Source: Ochlerotatus camptorhynchus
Lineage: Eukaryota > Arthropoda > Insecta > Diptera > Culicidae
NCBI RefSeq assembly: GCF_037179485.1
Contig: NW_027040706.1
Location: 186,001-250,000 of the forward strand
Direction: 5' to 3'
DNA length: 64,000 nucleotides
The position numbers and the translations under genes were made by a program. This document shows, piece after piece, positions 46,908 through 58,469 of this stretch. Positions within the stretch are counted from its first letter, which is position 1; each line of letters opens with the position of its first letter. The notes below the pieces were generated by a model. That model was given only the letters and a program-made list of their open reading frames with translations, did no database searches and was not told the origin of the DNA.

Positions 46908-47212
46908 TTAGTTGCTCATTGTATGACCAGTTTATAAAACAATTGATTAATGTAGTTGAAACGATCGGCAGCAAACTTTAAACCAGGGAGTAAACATTTT
47001 CTGCTATGTAAGCTTACTTTTTACAGTTTCGTGCTGTAAAGCAGCTGCACAAAAGCTGTGGATTCAGCTAGAGTGGGATAACTTGCAACAAGCACATTTT
47101 TCGTCCATACTGATTAAGGGAAAGCTAGCTTCGATAAAATGAGTACCAAGTTGTATTCTACATACTGCCAATGGAACGCGCAAGATTATTTACATTATAG
47201 ATAGGGGAATTT

Positions 47213-47686
47213 ACGTATTCTCGGCAACCTAAGCAGCGACCTTCTTTCTATAGCCTTTTTCTCTATGGAACGCACACATATGCAGTATTGGTTTGTTTAC
47301 ATTCTTTTGCTGACAGCTGTTCTAACAATTTCAGTCGAAAGAATTGTCAAAAACTGTTTTGAAACGCTTTTACAAAGCTGTCGCGAGTATTGTCGGCAAT
47401 CAGTTTTTCTTCGGCAACCGTTCCATTTGATTTGCATGTAAATCTGCTGTTCTATTATCGGCAACTCGAAAGCAGCTACAATTTGTAGAGCGTGTGTTTC
47501 ATTTCAAGAAAACCCTGCTAGATTGCTTTTTTTCAGTGGTAAAAATATAGTCAAATTGAAGCTGAAAGCATAAAGAATCGTTTGCATGCATTCAGCGAAG
47601 TGTTTTCGTAAGAAAATCCTGTGAAAATAGTGTTTCAATTTGGGTTGCCGAAAATAGTCTGTCATGCCGAAGCCGTCATTTCCCCT
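47213..47686. mobile_element. 500-bp MITE, copy 2 (inverted)
   Basis: Inverse of 41341-41840. Flanked by ta and abutting the next element on the right. Confidence 0.75.
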
Positions 47687-48271
47687 ACTATAGATTCCAT
47701 AGATAAGCGGAGGAAAAGTATAATGTAGCCAAACGAACGGTCAGTTATAGCGAATTCGTTTATTATTCAGTTCCAACCTGGATCGGGTATCAAGATTTGG
47801 TCTGCTTGTTTTCTAGCAAACGTCAGTTTTATCGTTTGTTTTTAAAACCTGGCACGGGTCGAGGTTCACACTGACAAAAAGTTCGGGTTCGCACGGGTTG
47901 GAACTGGTTCCAACCCCGATAATAAACGAATTCGCTATTAGTGTAGCCAAACGAGCATGACGTCATCATGGTGTTGTTTGAGGGGGAAGTATTGTAATAT
48001 TATGAGCACAAAACGCTCTCCACACTCCACATTCCGATTTATTTCGGACAACGGAAGAAGGAAACATAAAGCAAACCATTCCTCGATACATTGTTGCAAA
48101 GATTTGCTTTGCACTTCATTTTGAACTTTTACGCACGAAACAAAACAAAACTGCACAACGAAGAGCTCTATGATGGCATGAACTTTTTTCACGGATGCCA
48201 GTAAGATCATTTATTTTTCATGGTTGCCAAAACAACTTTTTGTGCCTCCGCCTATCTATGGAATCTATAGT
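47687..48271. mobile_element. Inverted-end element carrying a second MITE
   Basis: Outer ends actatagattccatagataa and the inverse of ctatctatggaatctatagt. Nested inside at about 47739-47942 is an element with ttatagcgaattcgtttatt ends, flanked by a direct repeat gtagccaaacga. Confidence 0.6.
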
Positions 48272-48335
48272 ATCTATAATTTACATTTATTCTTAAGTTG
48301 TATAAAGGTGATGCACATATTATGTCATGCTCTAA

Positions 48336-48613
48336 GGGTTGATGCATATATTATGTCACGCTCTAGGGGGTGGGGGGTCTAAGATTTTGTGACAAGCAAT
48401 GCATTAGGTATAGGAAAACCGTCACGATATGGGGGGGGGGGTATTTTTTTCCTCGATTTAGCGTGACATAATTAATGCATGGGCCCTAAGGGGGGACGGA
48501 GGGTTTATGATTTGTGACAAGCAATGAGGAATAGGAAAAACGTCACGAAATGGGGGAGACGGGGGGGGTTAATGTTTTTTCAATTTAGCGTGACGTAATA
48601 AATGGATCACCCC
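48336..48613. mobile_element. Two adjoining MITEs of one family
   Basis: taagggttgatgcatatatt...gcgtgacataattaatgcat, then a second unit with gtgacaagcaatga and gcgtgacgtaataaatgga, sharing the junction cctaagggg. G-rich cores. Confidence 0.6.
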
Positions 48614-48795
48614 TTAATTTAATTTGTAAAGATGAAATGTGTTGAAAATTACCCCATTTGACGGTACCTATAGTTTACATGGGAATCCAAAAAATATTGG
48701 GGGTTCAAAAGTGCTTCGCCCCCCCCTTATTCTCTAATGCCACGTACCCAACTTGGTGTTCATTGAGCACTTCCACACTTTTTAATTAAGAACTT

Positions 48796-49866
48796 TGTAA
48801 CCAGTGGTGTGTCTGTTTGTCTGAGATTAGTGAGATTGTCGCGATTAGTGTTTCGTATTTTATGTATAACAATATGCCAAGGAAAGGTTTGAATACAAGC
48901 TACCAACACCACCCATCGCCCACAAAATCACCCACTGGACAGTACACAGCCACACCACCTAAACGACAGGAAGATCCGCTACCTACCACCAGATGGCACT
49001 GTTTACTGGATTTGGAGGCCATTAGGAGGTGGCATAATGGGGCCATGATGAGGCGAAATAGGGCGGAAGGACGATGGCTCAGCGAGGAGGAGAGAGGATA
49101 GGTCAGCCGCCATCGTCGAGAATTATTTGATTGGCGATACTCAACAGCGATACTTCGTAAAGCTAGTTCAAGCAAGTCCGAAACCAGTAAAAAACCGTGA
49201 GGACGTGAAAAAAAAGTGAAGAAGGAGAGTGAGGTGCAGAACCATCCAGGTAAAATTCCCTTCTAGAGAAACACCTTCTCGATCGCCAATAACCGCCATC
49301 GTGATTCCCCATTATGTCCACAGGACCCCGTAGTTTACCGCTGGCAATTCATCCACGGCGTGGTCAGACCCCGTAGTGTCCGTTATTCGGCATACGGTTA
49401 GACACGGAGCATCTTCCGATACGAAGGTATCCGGGAATACTAACCAACGGCCCATCGCCACGCCACGAGTATAGTGAGGAGAGAGAGAGAGAGATCGAAG
49501 AGCCGTCGCGGAAAGTACCGAAGTACGCGACCGGCTTGCGAACCAAGTCGAGGAAAGGAACCGACTGGCCTGTGAAAAGTACCCAGAAGGAAGCTGAGGA
49601 AGGTGAAGGAGTGGCTGTGGAAGGACCAACAGCGGGCCCGCGCTGAAGAATTAGAAGAAACGTCAGGCGTAACGAGGTAGGAGATAGCGAATAAGAAAGT
49701 GGGACGAAAGTGGGAACAATAAAGGTGCCTATAGCTAAACAAGTGTTGTGTGTGTTAGATATTCGAGTGTTTCCTTGGCCGTGATATTCGAGCGCGCATG
49801 CCGACCCTGAGGTAGTGTAGAGGGGGGTCTCATTAGTGCTGGGCAGGGAGTACCCCACCTGTTACA
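48796..49866 (+). mobile_element. Solo LTR, 1,071 bp
   Basis: Starts TGTAACCAGTGG and ends CCACCTGTTACA, a TG...CA pair in a 12-base imperfect inverted repeat. ACTT is duplicated at 48792-48795 and 49867-49870. AATAAA at 49718-49723 is placed as expected for an LTR polyadenylation site. No gag/pol lies beside it and no second LTR is in the window. A BEL/Pao- or Gypsy-type parent is possible. Open frames inside it are not taken as genes. Confidence 0.55.
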
Positions 49867-49947
49867 ACTTCTAGACCCCCTTCACTCTTTGAAATGTATA
49901 GAGACAGATAACAGCGCCAAACGGTTTGTGACGAGACAACGTTGAAC

Positions 49948-50350
49948 CACAAACGAAGTGACAGACGACTAACTGGCGAAGAAATCCATTAAAATAATGT
50001 GGTTCACTGTAATAGAATTTTCTTGAAGCTGGTGCCATCATCCATCAGATGGGTTAGTTTTTTTGTTTTGATTTGAACAAAGTTGATTTTGTGTACAATG
50101 ATTCTTTGACAGTGTGTAAAGAGTGTATCATTTTGTCATTTTTTTAAGCATTTCAGTTTTGAGTAGAGTGAAAGAGATAGAACCAAAACTTTCTAATACC
50201 TTTGGTGAAAATGCTAGTGCAATCCAGTAGTAGTGTTGCCATGTGGTACAATCCAGTAGTAGTGGTGTTGCCATGTGGTACACTGAAAAATTGAAATAGC
50301 AGGTTAATCACCAAAGTTTTCGAGCCGCTCCGTCTGTCACTTCGTTTGTG
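49948..50350. mobile_element. 403-bp element with CACAAACGAAG ends
   Basis: cacaaacgaagtgacagac and the inverted gtctgtcacttcgtttgtg are a perfect 19-base pair. The interior carries a short tandem cagtagtag/gttgccatgtggtac duplication at 50225-50283. Confidence 0.65.
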
Positions 50351-50480
50351 CTATGTTTGTTTTGATTCGCTATGAAAGTTTGACAGATAAAATGAGGGGT
50401 TAGTGGATTTTCCTATGTTTCGAGGGGTGAACCGATTAGCTTGGGACTGAAGAGAGTACCAGAGCTGCTGTTGTCCGTCG
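50351..50480 (+). repeat. Isolated copy of the 35.8-kb repeat family
   Basis: Starts ctatgtttgttttgattcgctatgaaag-like sequence and includes tttcgaggggtgaaccgat and gtaccagagctg, matching the forward copies there. It abuts the 50350 inverted end. Confidence 0.65.
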
Positions 50481-51185
50481 GTGATTGCCACTAGATTGCG
50501 GAACAGAGACCGACGTTAAAAAAAGGAATGAAGTAGCGAGCCAATTAATTGTCTGTCGTTAAGTCGATTGACAGGGGAGGGAATATCTAGTCGTCCCTTC
50601 AGATAACGACTAGAAAGCGGTACAATCGATAGAACTGTTGCAACACATCGTAGGTACATGAGCAAATCGGTGATTATCTCTGGGGAGTTTGGTAAAGTGA
50701 GATGATCAATCCGATCCGTACCTTTCTTAAAGTTGTCCTTGCTCGCTTTCTACTCTCTATATTTCACACTGCCGTATTCTAACGGAACTATCAACTCTAT
50801 ACTTTCATCTCCTCATCTATTGTATAAAAATTTAATTTAATGGCCACTTTAAGTCTGTTAATTGAAACTTAGCATCTTCAACTATGTAAAACTGTTAACT
50901 TCACGCAGAAGTAATACAAACAAAATAGTTAAAGTATTCTTTTAAGTTTTACTGTTTTCGTGATTTTTCGTGCAATCAAATTATTTTTCCTTCTTTTAAA
51001 AGCTGATCATTTATTTGATATTTGCTAAGACTTTCTATAGCAGTTTTTACTTTTTCCTTTGACATAAGACGGAACAATTATTGAAACATTGATTTTAATG
51101 TGAACCAACCTTATTTATCCTTTCATTTGCTGCTGATCGTGTCTTTTTCATTTTCTTCGCTAAGTGATAAGAAATAATTTTCCGA

Positions 51186-51262
51186 GGATCGGCCTAGTGA
51201 TCATTCGGCCTTATGACAATTCTGCCTAATGATCGTTCGGTCTAATTACCATTCGGCCTAAT
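51186..51262. repeat. Short tandem repeat, unit about 18 bp
   Basis: Four units of the type cattcggcctaatgac. The rest of 50481-51597 shows no supported feature. Confidence 0.6.
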
Positions 51263-51597
51263 GACCCAGCATGCTATAGTTTGTATCAATAATTAGTACA
51301 TTGAAGACAGCCAGCTGACTCCAAACTCCATTTTACTAGTTCTGATCTACGCAAGTGTACTGTAGTGTAACAGTCATCAAAAGCTAAGCATTAAACTTTG
51401 GCCATTCGGGTCATTGACCCATCAAGTAAGTACACTGTGGAAGTACTCAAATGTAATATACAAACCAGAGAACAGGCGGAATGCTTGGTCATGACAAAGA
51501 AGAAGTAAAAAAAATCAATACGGTATGCATTGAAAAACAATAGCAAAAAATATATATATTTCCGAAATAATTCCAATAATAAAAACCGTATTTATAA

Positions 51598-51969
51598 CTA
51601 TTCTGCATCTGCATCTGCAATCTCAATCGGCGTACTAGATGTATATAAGCTCGCAGCAAAAACAATATCTCTTTTGATAGCATTTGAGGCTTCCTCCATT
51701 TTGCTGTGCAACACCGGATCCCCAATGATACGCGCAGCATCCTTAACGTTGCACAAAGTTTCATTCAGCTGCTGAATACACCGCACTATGATACCTTCCT
51801 TGATGTCGGTTAGTTCCATTATTTCTGCAAAAGGCTTATTCCGTGCCCATTCGTAGACTACTTCAATGAGGCCAAAGTTGAGCTCGTCTTTCTCTAAAAT
51901 ATCCGTAACGTTGTACATTTTTTCAACGCATCGAATATCGTTTTCAACCTCTTCAAACAGTATCTTAGC
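51598..51969 (-). CDS. SKIV2L: SKI2 exon 6: C-terminus
   Basis: Acceptor cgttgcag. 123 residues, including LNFGLIEVVYEWA, IVRCIQQL and RDIVFAASLYTS, the conserved SKI2 end, plus a short acidic tail before the stop at 51600-51598. Confidence 0.95.
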   Translation of the reverse strand, partial: AKILFEEVENDIRCVEKMYNVTDILEKDELNFGLIEVVYEWARNKPFAEIMELTDIKEGIIVRCIQQLNETLCNVKDAARIIGDPVLHSKMEEASNAIKRDIVFAASLYTSSTPIEIADADAE

Positions 51970-54900
51970 CTGCAACGAAAATCGGATCGGTCACTGTAAA
52001 AGTGATAGCGTAATAACTTTATAATTACTACCTTTTTCAATGTTTCTGTCATTTTCGGATCAACCTCTGTTTTTGCCTGGAATACTAAGCTAGAAAGCAA
52101 TGCGGCAATTTCCGCTGGCTGCAAATCGGTAAGAATGTTCCTGAGCACCAGCTCGGTTATCATCAGTTCATTTTGACCCATTTCACATGCCACACGTCCT
52201 TTCATAGCCACTGTGAATAGAATAGGAATTTAGACGGTTGTTACAAGATAAAGACCACTGTTGTAAATAATATTTACCTTGCTGCATGTCGTCGATATAC
52301 TTAAGATCTTGAAGAACTCTCAGCTTATTGCAGTAATCCGGATACAGTGACATACTTTTGTATGAAACCTGGTATTTAAGATCGTCTAATTTATTTTCCA
52401 ACTGCTTACGATCGAACACAATGGAAAATTCATGGACAAAGTCGGCAATATCCGTGTATGGAAGATATCTGTCCACATTATATTTGGCCTTCTGCAATTC
52501 TTTGTTTTGCTTCAATTGGTTCAGAGTTAGTTGATATTTCAAACTCTCCAATCTAATTGCATCGTTCACTACTGCAGTGTTCAGTTCGTTTAAAGCAGCC
52601 ATCGCATCTAGTACGGACTGCGACGGTGGTTGATCCTTGAACCTTGGAATTTGCCGGTTGTCCCAATTTTGGATGATCTTAACAGGATCGCATTTGATAG
52701 TTTGTTTCGTAACATCCACCACATCCGTTTGAGTGATCTGTAACACGCAGTGGCCACCAATTCCCTCGGGCATGAATTGACGATACTGAGCTGACAGTGC
52801 CAAAATACGGTGCCATAGTTCACCACGCTCTAGATTTTCCATTTCTGCACTGGGATTTTGGTGATCCAGCACAAGCACCTTATAGCGAGCGGATTTTTGA
52901 TCCTGTTGTACGACCGAGAGCAAAATTGCTAGCTTATTATGATGATGCTTATGCGTTATCACCAACACTCGACCAGGTTTCATTTCATTGGAAATTTTTT
53001 GCGACAGGTATATGAAGGGCTATCCGGGAAGAAAGTAATTCCTGTTAGTCGTTAAGGTCAATTTGAATAGTAAAAATGAATAAAAATGAACAAGCACCAC
53101 TGAAGGTACCCAGGATACACGAGAGAAGTGAATTTTTAACTGGTGAAAATATTCTTTATGCTAGAAATCAGTTCTAGAAACTTCCTAATTCCCAGACATT
53201 TTCTCAAGTTTTGGAAACGCTGAAAACTGGCAACTTAGGATTTTGCAATAAAAATCTGACATCCAGTGAAAATGCCTTTGCAGGACGTTTTTGCTTTACA
53301 CAGCATGATAATGTTTTTGTTTTCGCAGTATCAATAGCAATGCTAACAGTTAATTTTAAATTTTATTGAATTACACTCAACGTTCGCTTTTTGAGAAAGT
53401 GATAGGGTCAGGTGGGGCAAGAGTATTTTTTTCAATAATTTTAAAAATAAACATATTTTCAATGCTAACTCACCCATGAAACTATGAATGGTGTTCCTAT
53501 GCAGCATTATAGCATTATGTCCCTGTGCAGACCATTTGTACCAAACGGTAAATGACGAGGCATTGAAAGAGCCAGCAAAAACATTCAGTCACTCACGCCG
53601 ACTCATCAGAAACGTACGCTCTCAACATTTCACGCAAGACGCAAATAACAATTCTAACGATTCTGTCGGTGGATTATCTGCGCTGACGATGGGTAGACAT
53701 CGATGGATCCAAAGTATCGAGGCGGAAATCCATTTATAAAAACAATTCTGCTGGCTCCCGGCCATGCAGGAATCCAAGTAAATGCTGAAACTAGAAATAA
53801 CGTTCCACATGATATCCAAATACCAGCCATTGACGCGATAAGGGAAGTCAAACGTGCTATACGACAATAGTGGGACCATTTTTGGCATACATAATGGGAC
53901 GCTAAGCTCTATAAGATAAAATTTAACAATAATCCATGGAATGACTGCAAAAATCCAGTAGACCAACGGATCCAAACCTGGTTAAGGAACGGACAAACCA
54001 GGCCTGATCAAAAGAACAGACCTACCCGTGTGTGAATGCTGCGGCACCGTCATCAACGTTCAACATATTTTACTGCGTTAGCAGGAAACATCATGATGCT
54101 CGTACAAAATACAACATGGACCCTTCTCGTCTGCAAACATCACTTCGTAACGAGCATGAAGAAGAGAATAAACTAGTAGCCTTCGTTGAAGATACCAATT
54201 TGTACAATACATTGTAATTATTTATTTTAAGACATGACTGCACCATTCGATGTAAAGTGTCTCTAATAAAAAAAAAGGTTTCACGGGTTTGTGAAAATGT
54301 GTGATTTCAAAATTATTGACGCGCCTTCTCATCAATCATAATAGGTATCCTTAGTGGCAAAAACAATCGAAGATACTGATACTTGACCATGCATCGAACC
54401 TTTCCTTGTTTCTAATCTCAGTTCCTAGGATACTCTCAAAAACGTGGCTCATAACCGACAATCAAGAAGAGCTTAGAGCCAGAGTTCGATGTGGTAGATC
54501 TTACACCCAGTAACGCACCATGAAAAGCTGATCTACCCACGTTACGGGAACAGAAGAATGAACTTAGCTTGAGGTATGCACAATTTCCCAAGTGCCAGTC
54601 AATGTTTCAGCTTTGAATCTCAAGCTCGGTACACCAGAATATCTCGAATGGACCATTACTTACCATAAATTCATCCCATATGCTCAAATACTCCACGGCT
54701 GCATCGTAAAACTGACACAGCGGTTCCAAGTGTTCACTCAAATCATTTAACTTTGAAATCTTCTCCTCCATTTTACTTAATTCGAATTTACTTTCTGGGA
54801 GCTTCTGTCGTTTTTCAAACTCTCTAAAACTGTGCAGCATCATGTTCTCCACTGTAACGAGCTCCACCCTAAGAAGATACAGAATCATCGCATATGTCAA

Positions 54901-57142
54901 CCTAAACTGCGATTCTAGGCGCATCGGTTTTCCAAGGATCATGTTCCTCAAGTCGCTTTCGCTGGGCACACCCATTTTGCAAATAATGATAACGGTCCCA
55001 ATCTTATCCAATCCACGGCGACCGGCACGACCAGCCATCTGGGTGTACTCCGCAGGTTGCAGCAGGCGTGAAGTTTGCCCATCGAACTTTTTTGTCGAGT
55101 CGAAAACAACCGTTTTGGCGGGCATGTTAACTCCCATCGCAAATGTTTCCGTAGCGAATAAAATTTTCACCAGCCCTCGGGCAAAAAGCATCTCAACAAT
55201 TTCCTTCAAAATTGGTAAAATTCCGCTGTGATGGATGCCTATTCCACGTTGTAGGCAATTTTGAACCTGGATCACTTGCGGAAGGATGCGATCCGGTGGC
55301 TTCAGTTTCTGCAGACACAACTGGAAGAACGAGGTAATAAAATATTTTTCACGAGCCGTCGTTAGATCACAGGACATTAGCGCAGTAGCATTGTTGTCGC
55401 ATCGATTACGGGAAAGGGTAAATGCTACTACTGGCAGTTTGTCGTTCTTCTGCAGGTGGTCAATCAAACCAACCCACAGTGTTTGTTCTTGCTTCTGATT
55501 GAATTGACCTTGACGCCCGGCATTTTTGTTGACATTTTTATCCATCTTTGTCGTAATAGCTTCTTTTGCCTTACGATATCCATCCATCCGGAAATTACTT
55601 TGTTCGTTTACGACCAGGAATAGGTCGTTCTTTGTTTTACCACCACATCCTATGGACAAAGTTAGAAGTTAACGGAATGTTTAAGAAGTTTATATAGCCG
55701 TAAATTATTTGAACTGTCACCATAATGACAAACTTACCTGTGTAAAGATAATGTTCAAGTGGCACGGGTCTCTTCGGAGTGCTCACGACGTAAACACGTT
55801 TCTTTTTAGTTTTGCCAACCCAATTGGCAAACTCCAAAGTATTTGGCACCGTTGCGCTCAACATGACAATACACACGTGATCAGGTAGGAGAATAAGCAC
55901 TTCTTCCCAAACGTGCCCACGCTCGGCATCCGTCAGGTAGTGGACTTCATCAAATATAACATATTCCAAGTCACGTGTTATATCACTTCCACAGTATAGC
56001 ATCGATCGAAGAATCTCCGTTGTCATGATCAAACACGAAGCCGTAGGATCGATTTGGATATCTCCGGTGATCAATCCAACATCTTCGAAAGTCGTCTTGA
56101 AATCGCGATACTTTTGGTTGGACAGCGCTTTGATCGGAGAAGTGTAGACGGTTTTAGTCATGTGTTTCTTTGACAAGGCTATAGCATATTCTGCAACCAC
56201 GGTTTTACCAGCCGAGGTGTGTGCTGCTACGAAAACATGATTATGCTCTTCCAGCTTAATTATTGCTTGCTTCTGGAATATGTCCAACTCAAATGGATAT
56301 TTATGCGCCATGTCTGGAATTTTGGTATGAAAATCTGTCACCGGTTTAGATACATCCAGAATTTCGGCCCATTCCGCAGAAGTCACCGTATTCGTTCCGG
56401 TGTCACCTATTTTTAGCACATTTGACTGATGTTGCTCCACATTTAGAAGTGATTCGTCTAAATTCTCAACCAAAGACACTTTCTGCAAAGTACTAGCATC
56501 GAACCGAGGCTCATCGTCGCTTTCACTATCATCTGGACCCCAAACCGTTAGCCCTGCAGTATCCTGCTCTATTATGGACAGAAGATCCACTATACCGCCA
56601 TTCGAACTTTTTATATCGCTAAAATCCATGCCGTTTGTGAACCCGGGCGGACATGTCTTCAAATTCTCCTCAAATACCGCATTATCAATATCCAGCATTT
56701 GAATAGCCTTCTCCGGTTCGTCAAAACCACCCGGCCAAAAGGGAAAATACGAGGCCGATCCCCTGGTTGAATCGTCACCTGGCCCAGGTTCCCGTTGCAG
56801 TGACATGGAATTCTTTGCATTGCTGCCAGCATTTTCGATATGAACTTCCATGAAATCAAATATCTTTCCGGTTTCTTGACATCGTTCCGGAACGATCCGT
56901 GTGCTATGCGGAGCCGGGGGAATGTCGTACAATGATTCCACCGTTGGCAAACGGGGTTGAAAGTGAGGCTTCGGCTCGTTTACTGGAATCGCCGGTTCGA
57001 GAATATACTGTCGGAGAACATCTTCCGTATCCTCCACTATCGGAGGAGCTTTTTTCCACCAAGAAAACTGATGATGTTGATACATTAAAACTTTGCGTAT
57101 AGCTTACAGAAATTTGTGTCGAATACTCACGTCTATGGACAT
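51598..57142 (-). CDS. SKIV2L: SKI2 / SKIV2L (twister) DExH-box RNA helicase
   Basis: Six exons (57131-57142, 55738-57067, 54664-55649, 52278-53019, 52032-52210, 51598-51969) splice in frame to about 1,206 residues, near the usual 1,246. This is the 3'-5' helicase of the cytoplasmic SKI complex (with SKI3 and SKI8), which threads mRNA into the exosome for normal, nonstop and aberrant-RNA decay. Visible: an N-terminal SKI2 motif with FPFWPGG near residue 112; Walker A AAHTSAGKT about 285-293; DEVH 377-380; SAT 408-410; HHSGILP about 587; FATETFAMGVNMPA about 612; motif VI QMAGRAGRRG 651-660; an arch/KOW-like insert; and a C-terminal DSHCT domain ending in DIVFAASLY. All helicase motifs are intact. 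The intron at 53020-54663 holds a LINE relic on the opposite strand. Confidence 0.95.
52032..52210 (-). CDS. SKIV2L: SKI2 exon 5: start of DSHCT domain
   Basis: Acceptor attcacag and donor gtagta. Codes KGRVACEMGQNELMITEL followed by LQPAEIAALLSSLVFQ, typical of the SKI2/MTR4 C-terminal domain. Confidence 0.9.
52278..53019 (-). CDS. SKIV2L: SKI2 exon 4: arch/insertion domain
   Basis: The acceptor ttcttcccggatag gives PFIYLSQKISNEMKPGRVLV. The PGRV segment corresponds to the start of the SKI2 insertion domain. The exon ends DDMQQ plus one base at a gtaaat donor. Confidence 0.9.
53480..54275 (+). mobile_element. RNase H-bearing LINE relic in the SKI2 intron
   Basis: Broken frames contain ILLAPGHAGIQVNAETRN (the end of an RNase H domain), then a VCECCGTV-like zinc-finger region with QHILLR, and an A-run near 54270. 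It is oriented opposite to SKI2. It differs in sequence from the RNase H element at 24.6 kb. Confidence 0.6.
54491..54546 (+). repeat. 60-bp hairpin repeat, copy 3
   Basis: gtggtagatcttacacccag, then gctgatctacccacgtta. About 88% identical to 10937-10996. Confidence 0.55.
54664..55649 (-). CDS. SKIV2L: SKI2 exon 3: RecA2 and start of the winged helix
   Basis: Enters from ctttgtccatag with two bases completing glycine, then CGGKTKNDLF. It carries HHSGILPILKEIVEMLF, the motif V region and QMAGRAGRRG, and ends in WDEFM before gtaagt. Confidence 0.95.
55738..57067 (-). CDS. SKIV2L: SKI2 exon 2: N-terminal region and RecA1
   Basis: A long open frame from FSWWKK to HYLYTG carries Walker A, the TSPIKALSNQ motif, MTTEILRSM, DEVH and SAT. 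It ends at a gtaagt donor, leaving one base. Confidence 0.95.
57131..57142 (-). CDS. SKIV2L: SKI2 exon 1, four codons (proposed start)
   Basis: ATG at 57142-57140 begins MSID, followed at once by a strong gtgagt donor. A 63-base intron ends in catcatcag at 57068 and enters FSWWKKAPP in phase. The alternative ATG at 57085 lies inside this intron and would add the residues MYQHHQ. The spliced start is preferred because donor, acceptor, intron length and phase all fit. Confidence 0.6.
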
Positions 57143-57321
57143 GTTATTTTTTTTATCTGCTCACCAAAAACTCACTAAAAATCTTTCAAAATAAATAATT
57201 TATTTATTGCCGGCCAAAAATGACAACCACTACTAGTCTTACACACAAAAATAAATTTAAAAAAATATGCAATACACTGATAAATTAAACTTTCTCATTT
57301 TGCTTAAAATTTCATCACTTT

Positions 57322-57889
57322 AAGCCTGGTACGCAGCTGAAAAGTAATGACGTTTTTACGTGCTATACGGGATAGGACACGGAATGCTAAAGAAATTTCT
57401 TTTCCTTAGCATTTCTTGACCCAGTACGCAGTTCAAAAGAAATCGGTAAAGGAAAGATCGATTACATTAGTATCGTGATCGATATGAAGGTGGCGCATTC
57501 TGAATGCAATTTCATTTTCCTTGCGGAATAATGGTCTGACCAATTATTCCGTTAGGTAATTTTAACGTTTGTTGTAAAAATGATGTTTTGGATGCATTTT
57601 AACAACATAAAAACTGATAATTGTTGATTTTAAAATTAGACGACACCTACCTATGAACTCAAAATTTAGCAAAAGACACCTCCCTATAGCTGTCAAATTT
57701 ACTTTTGGGAATATTCCTCAAAAATTACTTTTCCGTTTTCTTTTCAGTTGCGTACCAGGCTTGACCCAGTACGCAGTTCAAAAGAAATCGGTAAAGGAAA
57801 GATCGATTACATTAGTATCGTGATCGATATGAAGGTGGCGCATTCTGAATGCAATTTCATTTTCCTTGCGGAATAATGGTCTGACCAAT
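57322..57889. mobile_element. MITE with tandem duplication, upstream of SKI2
   Basis: The ends aagcctggtacgcagctgaa (57322) and the inverse of ttcagttgcgtaccaggctt (to 57762). An identical 130-base block occurs at 57415-57544 and 57760-57889, 345 bases apart. It starts 180 bases upstream of the SKI2 start codon. Confidence 0.65.
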
Positions 57890-58138
57890 CCCGCATAAAC
57901 GCGAACCATAAATTGACCTTACCTAAAATGGTTAAAAATTGTTTATAATCCCTGCTAAACTTTAACTGAAATGGTTATGGAACTTTACATGAACGTTTAA
58001 TGATAAAGTTTCAACCTTATGTATTATGGTTTTTTGGAACTAGACCTTACAAATAATGGGTTGTTAAGAATCATTACCATTCCAAATTCTTGTTTTCTCC
58101 ATACATTTTCAGAAAGAGAACTATATAAGAACGTTTTT

Positions 58139-58369
58139 ACTTATGATTTGAGAACATTAATGGTAATGGTTATGGTAGTCAGTAAGGTCCATTAATGGTT
58201 TTGTATTATCGCTCAACGTTACGTGGAATATATCGTGAATTGGTAATCAGTAAATTACAGGCAACCAATTCGCGATATATTCCACATAAAGTTGATCGAT
58301 GTTACAAAACCATTCGTGGACCTTACTGACTACCATAACCATTACCATTAAAGTTCTCAAACCATAAGT
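58139..58369. mobile_element. 231-bp palindromic MITE
   Basis: Arms acttatgatttgagaac...gttatggtagtcagtaaggtc and their inverse pair over about 105 bases with a short centre near 58255. Confidence 0.75.
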
Positions 58370-58469
58370 TATGATGATAATTCTGATCCATTGCTCCAAT
58401 CAAAGTTCAGAAAAGGAAAAGCATGACAATTGGGTTCTTTAACACGCAGAAAAAAACTATGGTCGAAAC

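Noticed and set aside
47938..48210. 90-codon - strand frame starting MILLASVKK
   Set aside because: Lies within the inverted-end element at 47687-48271, with no family resemblance and no splice or polyadenylation context.
49312..49858. Overlapping 100-164 codon frames on the - strand
   Set aside because: They overlap one another inside the proposed solo LTR; Ser/Leu-rich translations look like GC-skew shadows with no domain.
54842..55231. 129-codon + strand frame
   Set aside because: Fully antisense to the conserved RecA2 exon of SKI2.
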